Below are positions 12,531 through 20,149 of a stretch of DNA of 25,952 bases, piece after piece; positions within the stretch are counted from its first letter, which is position 1, and every line of letters starts with the position of its first letter. The position numbers were made by a program, and so were the translations under genes. Source of the stretch: a virus; IMG/VR virus record IMGVR_UViG_3300042469_000664, positions 1-25,952 of that record, one strand, 5' to 3'. Under the pieces are notes generated by a model. It made no database searches, was not told where the DNA came from, and saw only the letters and a program-made list of their open reading frames with translations.

Positions 12531-14357
12531 ATGGCACTTCGCAAATTGCTTACGCCACCTAAGCGCAACGCGGTGGTCAAGGATACGCGACGGAATGGGC
12601 GGGTGCTAACTGTTAGCATCGCTGCCTCTCCTCGCACCGAAGCATTCGACGCTCTGACGGAGCGAGCCCATAGAAAGGGGCAGCAACTTACCGATCCCTT
12701 CGCGTCAATGTACTTGGCCGCGGGCGGTACCGGAGGTTTGTCCATCGTGCAGCCGCAGTACAATCTGCAGCGGCTCGCGGACATGGTGCAGATCAGCAAC
12801 ATCCTCCGTCAGTGCATCGAGTCGTACACTGTCAACATCGACAGCTACGGCGGCGTGCTGGAGTACGTCGGTCCGGAAGGCGGCATGAAGAAGCCCGCCG
12901 CCCAAGCGGAGAAGGCCGAGCTTGAAGCCTTCATAGCCGGGTGCAGTGCCGAGTTCTCGTTTACAGAACTGCGCACAATGCATCGGTGGGACAAGGAGAC
13001 TCTCGGCTTCGGGACCTTCGAAGTCACCCGGGCGCAGAACGGCAAGGTGGCGATGTTCGACCATCTGCCGTCGATCACCATCCGCCGCACCACCAAGGAC
13101 AAGACCCCGGTCGAGATCGAAGTTCTGGTGCCTGAGACGGGGGACAACGGCATCGTCAAGTACCGCAAGACGGCGATGAAACGCCACTTCTGCCGGTACG
13201 TGCAGTCCGCCGCCGATGGTCGGAAAACCTACTTCAAGGAGTTTGGCGATCCCCGGCCGGTCAATCCCAAGACCGGGGCGGTGGACGCCTCGCTGAGCAT
13301 CGAGGACCAAGCCACGGAAGTGCTATGCCTTGGGCACTATGTCCCGGGAAGCACCTACGGCCTGCCGCGATGGCTTGGACAGGTGCCGTCCATTCTGGGT
13401 TCCCGCGAAAGCGAAATGGTGAACCTGAATTTCTTCCGCGAGAACGCCATCCCTGCGATGGCTATCTTGATTTCGGGGGGTGCCCTCACGGCCGAGTCCT
13501 TCGAAACCATCGAGAACTACATCACGGCGCTCAAAGGCCAGAAGGCCATGCACCGCATGATCGTGCTGGAAGCCACCGCCGATGATATGACGGGCTCCAC
13601 CGATCACGCGCAGTCGGCTCCCAAGATCGACATGAAGCCGATGATCAGCGAGCGCCAGCAGGACGGCCTCTTTCAGGACTACGACCAGAAGTCGCAGCAG
13701 AAGGTGCGTTCGTCCTTCCGCCTGCCCCCGATCTACGCAGGTCGCGCCGAGGACTACACCCGGGCGAGTGCGCAGGCTTCCATGCAGACCGCCGAGAACC
13801 AGATTTTCGGGCCGGAACGCATGGCGTTCGATGACATGTTCAACAGCAAAATCCTGCGGACGTTCCAGCCTCGCTACTGGCGGTACAAATCCTACGGCCC
13901 GCCGTTGAACGAGCCCGAAACCCTGTCTCGTATGCTGGCCGCTTTCGAGACGACCGGGGCGCTCACCCCCAACGTCGTGATCAAGATCGCGAACCGCATG
14001 CTGGACGTGCAGATCGAGCCGATCAAGGAAGAATGGGGCGATATGCCCTTCGGCCTGACGCTAGACGCTTTGCAATCGGGTGCAAAAGTAAAGGGCCTCG
14101 AAAACTATATCACACAGGTCGAAACGGCGGCTGCCGCGCCTCCTGCAGCGGCGGGGGCCAAGCCCACAAACGACAACAAACCCGCCGCCACGGCCGGGAA
14201 AAAGCCCCTAGCGCGCAAGCTCATTGCGCCCCCGGCTACCGGCCCGGGTTCCGCGTCGTTCATCGCCATGCAGCGCATGGTTCGACGGGAACTCAAGATG
14301 CACACCCGGGATATCCGCAACGCCATTTCCGAAGGGGCGCTCGATGAAGCCGTCTGA
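12531..14357 (+). CDS. portal protein, PBSX-like, 608 aa
   Basis: The portal forms the dodecameric ring at the packaging vertex. The family is shown by a central block characteristic of PBSX-like portals: TYGLPRWLGQVPSILGSRESE then MVNLNFFRENAIPAMAILISG, followed by KSQQKVRSSFRLPPIYAGRAEDYTRASAQASM, where a particle-like docking motif is expected. N-terminal residues 1-60 form a basic leader. At 608 residues it is somewhat long. The added C-terminal tail (from about 515) is alanine/proline-rich and ends in a basic helix; it may reach into the capsid. Element copy 11 lies at the start of that tail. The end overlaps the next gene by 14 bases. Confidence 0.9.
   Translation: MALRKLLTPPKRNAVVKDTRRNGRVLTVSIAASPRTEAFDALTERAHRKGQQLTDPFASMYLAAGGTGGLSIVQPQYNLQRLADMVQISNILRQCIESYTVNIDSYGGVLEYVGPEGGMKKPAAQAEKAELEAFIAGCSAEFSFTELRTMHRWDKETLGFGTFEVTRAQNGKVAMFDHLPSITIRRTTKDKTPVEIEVLVPETGDNGIVKYRKTAMKRHFCRYVQSAADGRKTYFKEFGDPRPVNPKTGAVDASLSIEDQATEVLCLGHYVPGSTYGLPRWLGQVPSILGSRESEMVNLNFFRENAIPAMAILISGGALTAESFETIENYITALKGQKAMHRMIVLEATADDMTGSTDHAQSAPKIDMKPMISERQQDGLFQDYDQKSQQKVRSSFRLPPIYAGRAEDYTRASAQASMQTAENQIFGPERMAFDDMFNSKILRTFQPRYWRYKSYGPPLNEPETLSRMLAAFETTGALTPNVVIKIANRMLDVQIEPIKEEWGDMPFGLTLDALQSGAKVKGLENYITQVETAAAAPPAAAGAKPTNDNKPAATAGKKPLARKLIAPPATGPGSASFIAMQRMVRRELKMHTRDIRNAISEGALDEAV
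14070..14085 (+). repeat. dispersed 16-bp element, copy 11
   Basis: TTGCAATCGGGTGCAA, one mismatch in the right half, in the portal gene near the start of its variable tail (Leu-Gln-Ser-Gly-Ala). Confidence 0.88.
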
Positions 14358-15039
14358 CATTATCAAGCGGGCCAATGTCCCGCTCTGGCGGCCGAGTACG
14401 GAACTTGTGCGGCGCTATCAGACACCGCCGGAAATGGCTCGCAAGGGCCTGTCCAAAATCCTCATGCCGGTGCGCACCCGGAAGTTCATCGAGGACGAGC
14501 GGATCGTAATGGGGGAAGTCTACGCTCCCCATGTCATCGACACCCACGGCGAAATGATGCTCCACATCGACGTGCGCAAGATGGGGCATTCGTGGCTGCT
14601 CGATAACAAGGGCGCTATGATCGACATCATGCACAACAACAAAATTGTGCACGCCGCCCCGGTGGAAAGCTTCATCGCCCGCAAGGACGACCCGGAATAC
14701 GCCGAAGGCGCTTGGGTACTCGGCACCAAGCTGTTCGATGACGACGCATGGGCCGACTGCAAGAGCGGTAAGCTCGGCGGCTACTCCGTCGAAGCCTATG
14801 TGCGTAAGCAAGACGCACTCGTGGATTTGGAGATCACGCCGCTCGCTTTTGGCGTGGTGGAAAAAAGTGGTGGACACGACCACTATTATTCGCTAAAGAT
14901 TAACGATGAAGGCAAAGTAGTTGGCGGGATGACTTCTACCGACGACGGCCATTATCATGTAATTCGCTACGGGACGGCTACGGAAGAGCCTTCCGATAAG
15001 GCGGTTGACTTCCACCAACATCGGTTCTTTTTGGTGTAA
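14344..15039 (+). CDS. XkdF-like putative prohead protease, 231 aa
   Basis: XkdF-type proteins are putative serine proteases that process the prohead scaffold. The match is the segment FIARKDDPEYAEGAWVLGTKLFDDDAWADCKSGKLGGYSVEAYVRK (in parts), which follows the family pattern of WVLG, then W-x-x-x-KSG, then GYS. A candidate catalytic serine is in GYSVEAY (about residue 150), with histidines upstream (THGEMMLHIDVRKMGHSW). The C-terminus has an HDHYYSLKI and DGHYHVIRY histidine-rich tail, which is unusual. The start at 14344 overlaps the portal gene end by 14 bases and has AAGGGG upstream; a longer frame from 14224 lies inside the portal gene. The catalytic assignment is tentative. Confidence 0.75.
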   Translation: MKPSDIIKRANVPLWRPSTELVRRYQTPPEMARKGLSKILMPVRTRKFIEDERIVMGEVYAPHVIDTHGEMMLHIDVRKMGHSWLLDNKGAMIDIMHNNKIVHAAPVESFIARKDDPEYAEGAWVLGTKLFDDDAWADCKSGKLGGYSVEAYVRKQDALVDLEITPLAFGVVEKSGGHDHYYSLKINDEGKVVGGMTSTDDGHYHVIRYGTATEEPSDKAVDFHQHRFFLV

Positions 15040-15044
15040 TCGCC

Positions 15045-16283
15045 ATGCGAGTCAAGCCGAAGATCGTTACACGACGTGTTCGTCTGCTCCGTGACCCCAA
15101 TCCGACCTACGTGTCGCTAGTGGATCACGGTGCGAACCAGACGCCGTTCTCGGTCGTCAAATCCCACCTACCCAACGGAGTCACTGCCATGAAGGTCAAG
15201 CTGCCCCTCAAGCCCGCCACGACCAAGGTCGCCAAGACCGAAGGACAGGAGGGCTCCAAGGATCAGGCCATCCTCAAGATGACGTTTCCGGTCGCCAACT
15301 ACCCGACCGAGGCCGCTGTCAAGGCGTATCTCGACAAGAACCGTTTCGACGGCGACATCACCATTTCGAAGGGCAAGGACGACCTGTTCTTCACGGCGGC
15401 GTCCAAGCTGGCCGAGGCCGACCTCACCGACATCCGTCAGGTCCCCTGCGAGAAGGGCGCGCTCGCGTTCGTCGGCAAGATCAAGGCCCCCGAGAGCGAC
15501 GACGAAGACGACAGCGAAGGCGACGAGGGCGAGAGCGCGTCGAAGCTGGCCGCCCCGTTCGTCAACATCAAGCGCTTCTCGTGGTACGACGCCTACTACG
15601 ACGAGAGCAAGGACCCGATCGACATCCTCAAGGCCGGGATGAAGGACGGCCTGCCGCCGGGCATGGAAGACATCATGTTCGCCGTCACCCGGTCCATCGC
15701 CAACGTGATCAAGGACGCGGGCGAAGGCGACATGGGCGCCAACATCGACAACATCGGCAGCAGCATGGCGAAGCTCGTCAAGGGCGTCGCCAATCTGTAC
15801 GTGACCCTCTCGTCCGAAGCGACCGAGAAGGCCATCAAGGGCATCGACAAGGACTCCGCCGCCGTCGCCTTCAAGACCATGATCGATACGTGGATCGAGA
15901 AGAACGCCGGGGACGTGACCGACGCCGCTTTGCAATCGTTTGCAGACGCCGCCAACATCCCGGCCGAAGGCGACGACGAGAAGGACCCGGCGCTCAAGGG
16001 CGTCAAGGTCAAGGCGGTCAAGGAAGTCGACATGTCGGCCTCGATTGCCGAAGCGGTCGGCAAGGCGGTCGGCGCGCTCGTCGCCCCGCTCAACGAGACG
16101 GTGACGAAGCTCGTTTCGACGCAGGAAGGCATCACCAAGCGACTGGATGACGCCGAGAAGCGCGCCCCGACCCGCAAGGCCGCCCTCGACGCCGAGATCG
16201 AGAAGGTCACCCCGGAAGTCACCGAGAAGGACCTGTTCGGCCGCTTCGGCCTCGCCGGTGGCCTCGGCTTCGGCAGTCGCTAG
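15045..16283 (+). CDS. putative head scaffold/capsid assembly protein, 412 aa
   Basis: The leader VSLVDHGANQTPFSVVKS (residues 24-41) is typical of phage head-assembly proteins coded next to XkdF-like proteases. After it come a lysine-rich stretch, a globular region with acidic repeats (ESDDEDDSEGDEGES), a helical middle, and a C-terminal coiled coil (AVGKAVGALVAPLNETVTKL, ITKRLDDAEKRAPTRKAAL). Such long helical, acidic proteins just before the major capsid gene commonly serve as scaffold. Codon use is strongly biased to C-ending and AAG codons, unlike the early genes, as in highly expressed genes. An internal ATG at 15189 (MKVKLPLK) could make a shorter form. Copy 12 of the element is inside. 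Confidence 0.65.
   Translation: MRVKPKIVTRRVRLLRDPNPTYVSLVDHGANQTPFSVVKSHLPNGVTAMKVKLPLKPATTKVAKTEGQEGSKDQAILKMTFPVANYPTEAAVKAYLDKNRFDGDITISKGKDDLFFTAASKLAEADLTDIRQVPCEKGALAFVGKIKAPESDDEDDSEGDEGESASKLAAPFVNIKRFSWYDAYYDESKDPIDILKAGMKDGLPPGMEDIMFAVTRSIANVIKDAGEGDMGANIDNIGSSMAKLVKGVANLYVTLSSEATEKAIKGIDKDSAAVAFKTMIDTWIEKNAGDVTDAALQSFADAANIPAEGDDEKDPALKGVKVKAVKEVDMSASIAEAVGKAVGALVAPLNETVTKLVSTQEGITKRLDDAEKRAPTRKAALDAEIEKVTPEVTEKDLFGRFGLAGGLGFGSR
15930..15945 (+). repeat. dispersed 16-bp element, copy 12
   Basis: TTGCAATCGTTTGCAG, one change at the last position, inside the scaffold-like gene (Leu-Gln-Ser-Phe-Ala). The TTG and GTTTGC codons stand out against the C-rich codon use of this gene. Confidence 0.9.
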
Positions 16284-16338
16284 AACTACGCTACCTAAAG
16301 CATAATTTCTCACCGGCCGTTAATAGGCCACGTAGTTC
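16283..16338 (+). other. 8-bp inverted repeat in the capsid gene leader
   Basis: GAACTACG (16283-16290) and CGTAGTTC (16331-16338) are perfect inverted arms separated by 40 bases, in the gap before the major capsid gene. The right arm lies 13 bases before the GGAGAAAG ribosome-binding site. It may form a long 5' stem-loop. There is no T-run, so it is not an intrinsic terminator. Confidence 0.4.
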
Positions 16339-16359
16339 AAAGCAACTGGAGAAAGTCAA

Positions 16360-17313
16360 ATGAGTCCCTTGGAAATCATGCAGAAGGCCGATACGTCGCT
16401 GGCCGATCTGATCAACGGGGCGGGCATGATGCAGCCCGAGCAGGCAGGCCGCTTCCTTCGTCTCGTCATGGACGAACCCACGATCCTGAACAAGGCCCGT
16501 GTCGTCGCCATGAAGCGCCCGAAGATGGAGATCAGCAAGGTCGGCTTCACGTCCCGCCTGCTGCGCCCCGCCAATCAGGGCGTCATCAGCGGCCCGCGTG
16601 CCGGTGACGAAGGTCCCCGCGCCCTGCTGCGGTCGCAGCGCGCCATGCCGACGCTGGAGCGCCTCACTCTGGAGACGGTCGAGTACATCGCGGAACTCGA
16701 CCTCCCCTACGAGGTGCTGGAAGACAACATCGAGGGCGGTGCCATCGACGGCACGCAGTTCCAGCAGACGCTTCTGGAGGAAATGGCGAAGCGCATCGCC
16801 CTCGACCTCGAAGAGCTTCTGATCCTCGGTGACACGGCCTCGGGCGACACCTACCTCGCCACGCAGGACGGCATCCTCAAGCAGACGGTGTCCAACATCG
16901 TCAACCACGCCGGGCAGGTCGTGAACCCGAACCTCTTCGGCAACATGGTCAAGGCGCTGCCGAACAAGTACCACCGGCTGCTCAACCGCATGCAGTATTT
17001 CGTCGCCAAGACGAAGGAAATCGACTACCGCATGCAGGTCGCCAATCGCCAGACGCAGTTGGGCGATGCGCTCCTCACCGGCCAGTCGCCGGTCGCCGTC
17101 CTCGGCGTCCCGATGACCTCGGCGTCCGTCATGCCCGCGTCCAGCGCGATCCTGACGGACCCGCGCAACATCATCTGGGGTGTCCAGCGCGACATCCGGA
17201 TGGAGTTCGACCGCGACACCCGTGAGCGCTCGATCTTCGTGGTCGTGTCGCTGCGCATCGCGACGAAGTTCGAACAGGAGGACATGGTCGTCAAGGCCAT
17301 CAACATCGGCTAG
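16360..17313 (+). CDS. major capsid protein, HK97-fold, 317 aa
   Basis: The main shell protein is identified by position, length and composition. It has an N-terminal helix (SPLEIMQKADTSLADLINGAGM), the LPYEVLEDNIEGGAID type spine segment, a helix EEMAKRIALDLEELLILGDT, an acidic loop (ASGDTYLATQDGILKQ), and a terminal beta strand set ending VQRDIRMEFDRDTRERSIFVVVSLRIATKFEQEDMVVKA (in parts). The pattern of a dEallLGdt segment followed by a final strand rich in R-x-x-I is usual for HK97-like capsids. The ribosome-binding site GGAGAAAG is strong. Codon use is highly biased, as expected for the most abundant virion protein. The gene is followed by a hairpin formed around element copy 13. Confidence 0.88.
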   Translation: MSPLEIMQKADTSLADLINGAGMMQPEQAGRFLRLVMDEPTILNKARVVAMKRPKMEISKVGFTSRLLRPANQGVISGPRAGDEGPRALLRSQRAMPTLERLTLETVEYIAELDLPYEVLEDNIEGGAIDGTQFQQTLLEEMAKRIALDLEELLILGDTASGDTYLATQDGILKQTVSNIVNHAGQVVNPNLFGNMVKALPNKYHRLLNRMQYFVAKTKEIDYRMQVANRQTQLGDALLTGQSPVAVLGVPMTSASVMPASSAILTDPRNIIWGVQRDIRMEFDRDTRERSIFVVVSLRIATKFEQEDMVVKAINIG

Positions 17314-17327
17314 TCCGCCGACCGGCG

Positions 17328-17357
17328 CGGGGGTTTGCAAACGATTGCAAACCCCCG
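17328..17357. repeat. dispersed 16-bp element, copy 13, inside a 13-bp stem after the capsid gene
   Basis: The core TTGCAAACGATTGCAA is at 17335-17350. It is extended on both sides by matching bases (CGGGGGT and ACCCCCG), giving 13-bp inverted arms around ACGA. The transcript could form a strong hairpin 14 bases after the capsid stop, but there is no T-run, so it may be a weak or factor-assisted terminator or an mRNA-stabilising hairpin. The right TTGCAA (17345-17350) is also 18 bases from CATAAA at 17369-17374, so it might act as a -35 box. Confidence 0.92.
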
Positions 17358-17396
17358 AACCGTTTCAACATAAACCCTAATAGGAAAGATAAACTC

Positions 17397-17819
17397 ATGG
17401 CACTTAAGCCTTCCACTCCGATCCGGGGCCTCCCCGGCCGCCTGTCCAAGATTGGCCCGGCAAACCAAGGCGCGTTCCGCACGCTTGGCACTGCCCCGGC
17501 CGTTGCCGCCAAGACGCAGGTCGAGCCCACCGAGAAGGCGTACATCGCCACTCTGGAGCGGGGCCAGACCTACTGCTACAAGGATGAATTCTTCACCATT
17601 GGCCGTCCGCGTGTCGTGGACAAGGAACTCGCCGCCAAGCTGCGGGAACTCTCGGCGGTGGTCGAACTCGATGGGCGCGAATTCGACGCGATGCTTTTCA
17701 GCGTCGTGTACGAAGTGCCCACGCAGGAAATCCTCAACGAAGGCAAGAACGAGCGTCCGGTGCGCGAAGTCCTGCCCCCTGCCCTTCGTCGTCCGTTCAA
17801 CCGTGTCCAGTCCCGCTAG
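17397..17819 (+). CDS. hypothetical head-associated protein, 140 aa
   Basis: No family is recognised. Location between the major capsid gene and the connectors suggests a capsid-associated, stabilising or head-closure protein. The N-terminal third is basic, proline-rich and likely flexible (MALKPSTPIRGLPGRLSKIG), then a compact part with YIATLERGQTYCYKDEFFTIGRPRVVDK and an amphipathic helix (LAAKLRELSAVVEL), and the end is basic (ALRRPFNRVQSR). AGGAAAG precedes the ATG. A strong terminator follows. Confidence 0.75.
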   Translation: MALKPSTPIRGLPGRLSKIGPANQGAFRTLGTAPAVAAKTQVEPTEKAYIATLERGQTYCYKDEFFTIGRPRVVDKELAAKLRELSAVVELDGREFDAMLFSVVYEVPTQEILNEGKNERPVREVLPPALRRPFNRVQSR

Positions 17820-17839
17820 GCTGGGCACCATGTAGGCGG

Positions 17840-17873
17840 GGCGGCTTCCAGAAATGGGGGCCGCCTTTGCTTT
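17840..17873 (+). terminator. intrinsic terminator after the 17397 gene
   Basis: GGCGGCTTCC (17840-17849) can pair with GGGGGCCGCC (17856-17865), including two G-T pairs, around a 6-nt loop. TTTGCTTT follows. The next gene's AGGAG begins at 17874. Confidence 0.8.
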
Positions 17874-17884
17874 AGGAGAATACA

Positions 17885-18532
17885 ATGCCCGAGCCCATTT
17901 TCTGCAGCGCTGAGAAGGTCAAGGCGCAGTTGCGCGGCGGGGCTATCAACCTTGAGGCCGAGATCGTTGCGCTGTTGCCGGGGGTGACTCGCGTCATCCA
18001 AGGGCACACGCGCCGCAACTGGATCAAAGGCTCCTACACCGAATATTTCAGGACGCCGGGAGCCTCCGACCTCCGTCCCCCGCTGTACACCCTCACCGAG
18101 CGCAATGTGGACTTCTCCGTCACGCCGGTTGCGACGTATGACGTGAACGGCATCCACCCCGCCGACTACATCCCGCTGGTGTCGGGCACCGACTACATGC
18201 TGACGGACCCGCGTCCGCAGTACGAGAGCCCCAAGATGCTGTTGAACATCTGCACCGATTACTCGGAGCGGGGGATCAAGCTGGTCTATACGGCGGGTTT
18301 CGCCATGGACAGCGGCACGGGTATTGTGTCTGTGCCCGACAACATCGCGACGGCTTGCGCCATACAGGTGGCCCACATGATCCGGCGCAATCTGGCTGCT
18401 GCCATCGGCAAGGACAGCAAGACGGACAACAACAAGGACACCGTCAAGTACACGAAGGAAAGCATCCTCGTGGCCGAGGCCCTGTCCCTGCTGCAAGGCG
18501 GGGAACGTCGCACGATGGTAGGCCGGGGATAA
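17885..18532 (+). CDS. head-tail connector, gp6-like adaptor, 215 aa
   Basis: These proteins bind below the portal and connect it to the neck. The recognisable features are the helical start (AEIVALLPGVTRVIQGHTRRNW), a variable beta middle, then GIKLVYTAGFAMDSGTGIVSVPDNIATACAIQVAHMIRRNL (in parts), the usual 'LVYTAGF...VP..I..A' segment of gp6-like connectors. The final helix may dock to the portal. Length 215 is typical to slightly long. AGGAG lies six bases upstream. The stop codon shares one base with the next start (TAATG). Confidence 0.85.
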   Translation: MPEPIFCSAEKVKAQLRGGAINLEAEIVALLPGVTRVIQGHTRRNWIKGSYTEYFRTPGASDLRPPLYTLTERNVDFSVTPVATYDVNGIHPADYIPLVSGTDYMLTDPRPQYESPKMLLNICTDYSERGIKLVYTAGFAMDSGTGIVSVPDNIATACAIQVAHMIRRNLAAAIGKDSKTDNNKDTVKYTKESILVAEALSLLQGGERRTMVGRG

Positions 18533-19341
18533 TGGCCGCTCGCGTCCAGATAGTTAACGCACGTATCCCGGAGACAGGCATCGGGGAACTGCGTCGTCTG
18601 GCCGAGGGAATGGCCGTCGAGGAAATCGCTGCGCCACGGGTAGCCCGCGCCTTCGATACGTTCCTTAACCGTGTGGCAAGGGGGGCTAGCGACCGTTTCC
18701 CTTACAGAAAAACGGGCATGCGGAAGCAGATCATACGTGGCAGCGCCCGGGTAACGGGTGGCACCAGTTTCGCGTCAATCCGTGGCTATTTCTACGTCGA
18801 TCCCGCCATGGCTTCGCATGAATATGGGGCGACGATCCGGGCTAAGCGCACGCGCTATCTTGCGATACCCATCGCTGACGGGTTGAACCCTGACGGCACG
18901 CCCAAGCGCACCGGCCCCCGCGCGTGGAACCGCTTCAAGACCTTCGTGTGGACGAACAAACAAACCGGCCGCAAGTACATCGTGTACTCGCGCAAGCGGG
19001 GGACGCCCTACCGGCTGGCCTTCCTGTATCTGCTGATGCCGATGGTCAAGGTTCGGGCGACCCGCACTATCCGTAACGAGTACGACCGCCAGTTTCCCGC
19101 GCTGTACTCGCAGGTTGTGCAAATCCTGCGCACCGCTATGGCACAAGCCTACGCCAAGCGTGTAAAGGCAGCGGAGCAATTGCTACAGGTACGGCAGGCT
19201 GCAGCCAAGAGTGGCACCAAGGTTTCGGCCGCTGCGACTGTGCGCGCGTATATCGCAGCCAAGAACATTTCGCCGCAGAACACAGTGCGGGTGCCCGACG
19301 CGGTGAACCACGCTGGCCGTCTTACCCCGAGGTATTACTAG
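18532..19341 (+). CDS. neck / head-closure-like protein, 269 aa
   Basis: Position between the connector and the putative tail-terminator gene and the sequence pattern point to a neck or virion morphogenesis protein of the HK97 gp10 or DUF6441 type. Supporting segments: GYFYVDPAMASHEYGATIRAKRTRYLAIPIADG, then WTNKQTGRKYIVYSRKRGTPYRLAFLYLLMPMVKV (in parts). A helical C-terminus follows (QAYAKRVKAAEQLLQVRQAAA) and an end rich in basic and aromatic residues. The whole protein is very basic. The start at 18532 overlaps the previous stop; a longer frame from 18355 would lie within the connector gene. Confidence 0.7.
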   Translation: MAARVQIVNARIPETGIGELRRLAEGMAVEEIAAPRVARAFDTFLNRVARGASDRFPYRKTGMRKQIIRGSARVTGGTSFASIRGYFYVDPAMASHEYGATIRAKRTRYLAIPIADGLNPDGTPKRTGPRAWNRFKTFVWTNKQTGRKYIVYSRKRGTPYRLAFLYLLMPMVKVRATRTIRNEYDRQFPALYSQVVQILRTAMAQAYAKRVKAAEQLLQVRQAAAKSGTKVSAAATVRAYIAAKNISPQNTVRVPDAVNHAGRLTPRYY

Positions 19342-19343
19342 CT

Positions 19344-19910
19344 ATGGCTACGTCCATCGATATCCCCGACTACACCGTTGCCATCCCGCCGATGACGTGC
19401 CGGGACCGCATCATGTACCGCATTCTGCAAACGATTGCAGACATCCCCAATCCCTACTCCACAGTCGGAGACAGCAACGCCTCGCATGGCGACCTCTTCA
19501 ACGAGGTTGTATTCGGGGACACAGTGGCCGTTCCGGCAGAGGTAAATCCTGTCGTCGGGATAGTGGAAATGGAGGAAACTCCTATCGCCCTGCTGTTCCC
19601 GTACGTGGATAAAGAGCTTCGTATATCGGTGGAATTCCGCTGGTTGCCCGATAAAAAAGATGTGGACACCTTTAGGCTGTTCCGATACTATCTGGCGCAG
19701 TTGACTTCACGTCTCACAGGCAAGTCCGACGAGGTGCAGCGTATGCCCACGGCAGACCACCCGGAGGGCCTGACTATCGGCGTGAGGGAGGACGGTAATT
19801 TCCCGCAAATCGAGGGAGCCGAGGAAGAGGCTCCGTCGGGTGTGTTGAACCTAATTGTAACTTACCGCCACGTTAATGGCGATCCGTACAAGTTCCATCC
19901 CAACGATTGA
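19344..19910 (+). CDS. putative tail terminator / completion protein, 188 aa
   Basis: Called from position immediately before the tail tube gene and from its general shape: an N-terminal helix containing DRIMYRILQTIADIPNPYSTVGD, then strands (PIALLFPYVDKELRISVEFRWLPD), a helix (FRLFRYYLAQLTSRLTG), and a final strand pair (SGVLNLIVTYRHVNGDPYK). Tail terminators stop tube growth and join head to tail. No sequence signature fixes the family. The ATG is two bases after the previous stop, with GAGG eleven bases upstream. Element copy 14 is near the start. Confidence 0.6.
   Translation: MATSIDIPDYTVAIPPMTCRDRIMYRILQTIADIPNPYSTVGDSNASHGDLFNEVVFGDTVAVPAEVNPVVGIVEMEETPIALLFPYVDKELRISVEFRWLPDKKDVDTFRLFRYYLAQLTSRLTGKSDEVQRMPTADHPEGLTIGVREDGNFPQIEGAEEEAPSGVLNLIVTYRHVNGDPYKFHPND
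19425..19440 (+). repeat. dispersed 16-bp element, copy 14
   Basis: CTGCAAACGATTGCAG. Both outer bases are changed and remain complementary, so symmetry is kept. It lies 81 bases into the tail-terminator-like gene (Leu-Gln-Thr-Ile-Ala). Confidence 0.92.
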
Positions 19911-19922
19911 CGAGGAATAATC

Positions 19923-20096
19923 ATGCCTCCCGTTACCCCGCCTGCCGAGCCCGTTGTTGAGCCGGAAATCGTCGCCCCGGTTACGCCGACCGTGGCGCTC
20001 CCCGACCCGCCCCCGCACTTCGACCCGCTCTACGGGCAGGCGGGCTCCTTCCACTATCATCCGGTGACCGGCGCGCTGGTCCGGGACGACAAGTAA
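19923..20096 (+). CDS. small proline/valine-rich protein, 57 aa
   Basis: A very short gene that has GAGGAA seven bases before its ATG and ends at TAA 20094-20096. The first 30 residues are a proline/valine/glutamate linker (PPAEPVVEPEIVAPVTPTVA), and the last 25 are compact and aromatic (HFDPLYGQAGSFHYHPVTGALVRDDK). The linker resembles that of the reverse-strand gene product at 2221-2751 (VEAAPAVEVVETVAVAAPEP). Its location between the tail terminator and tail tube genes suggests a virion-associated small protein. Function is unknown. Confidence 0.75.
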   Translation: MPPVTPPAEPVVEPEIVAPVTPTVALPDPPPHFDPLYGQAGSFHYHPVTGALVRDDK

Positions 20097-20121
20097 GCCC
20101 GCCCCCGGCAACCCCTCAATT

Positions 20122-20137
20122 CTGCAAACGATTGCAA
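20122..20137 (+). repeat. dispersed 16-bp element, copy 15
   Basis: CTGCAAACGATTGCAA, one change at the first position. It lies in the 53-base gap before the tail tube gene, two bases before its GGAG ribosome-binding site. Confidence 0.93.
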
Positions 20138-20149
20138 ACGGAGTAACCA

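Noticed and set aside
15168-17340. Long antisense frames opposite the scaffold-like and capsid genes
   Set aside because: Same cause: strong codon bias of highly expressed genes removes stops on the other strand. The products have biased composition and no family features.
18355-18531. Longer start for the 18532 neck gene
   Set aside because: The extension lies inside the connector gene in another frame and has low-complexity H/Q/G/R composition.
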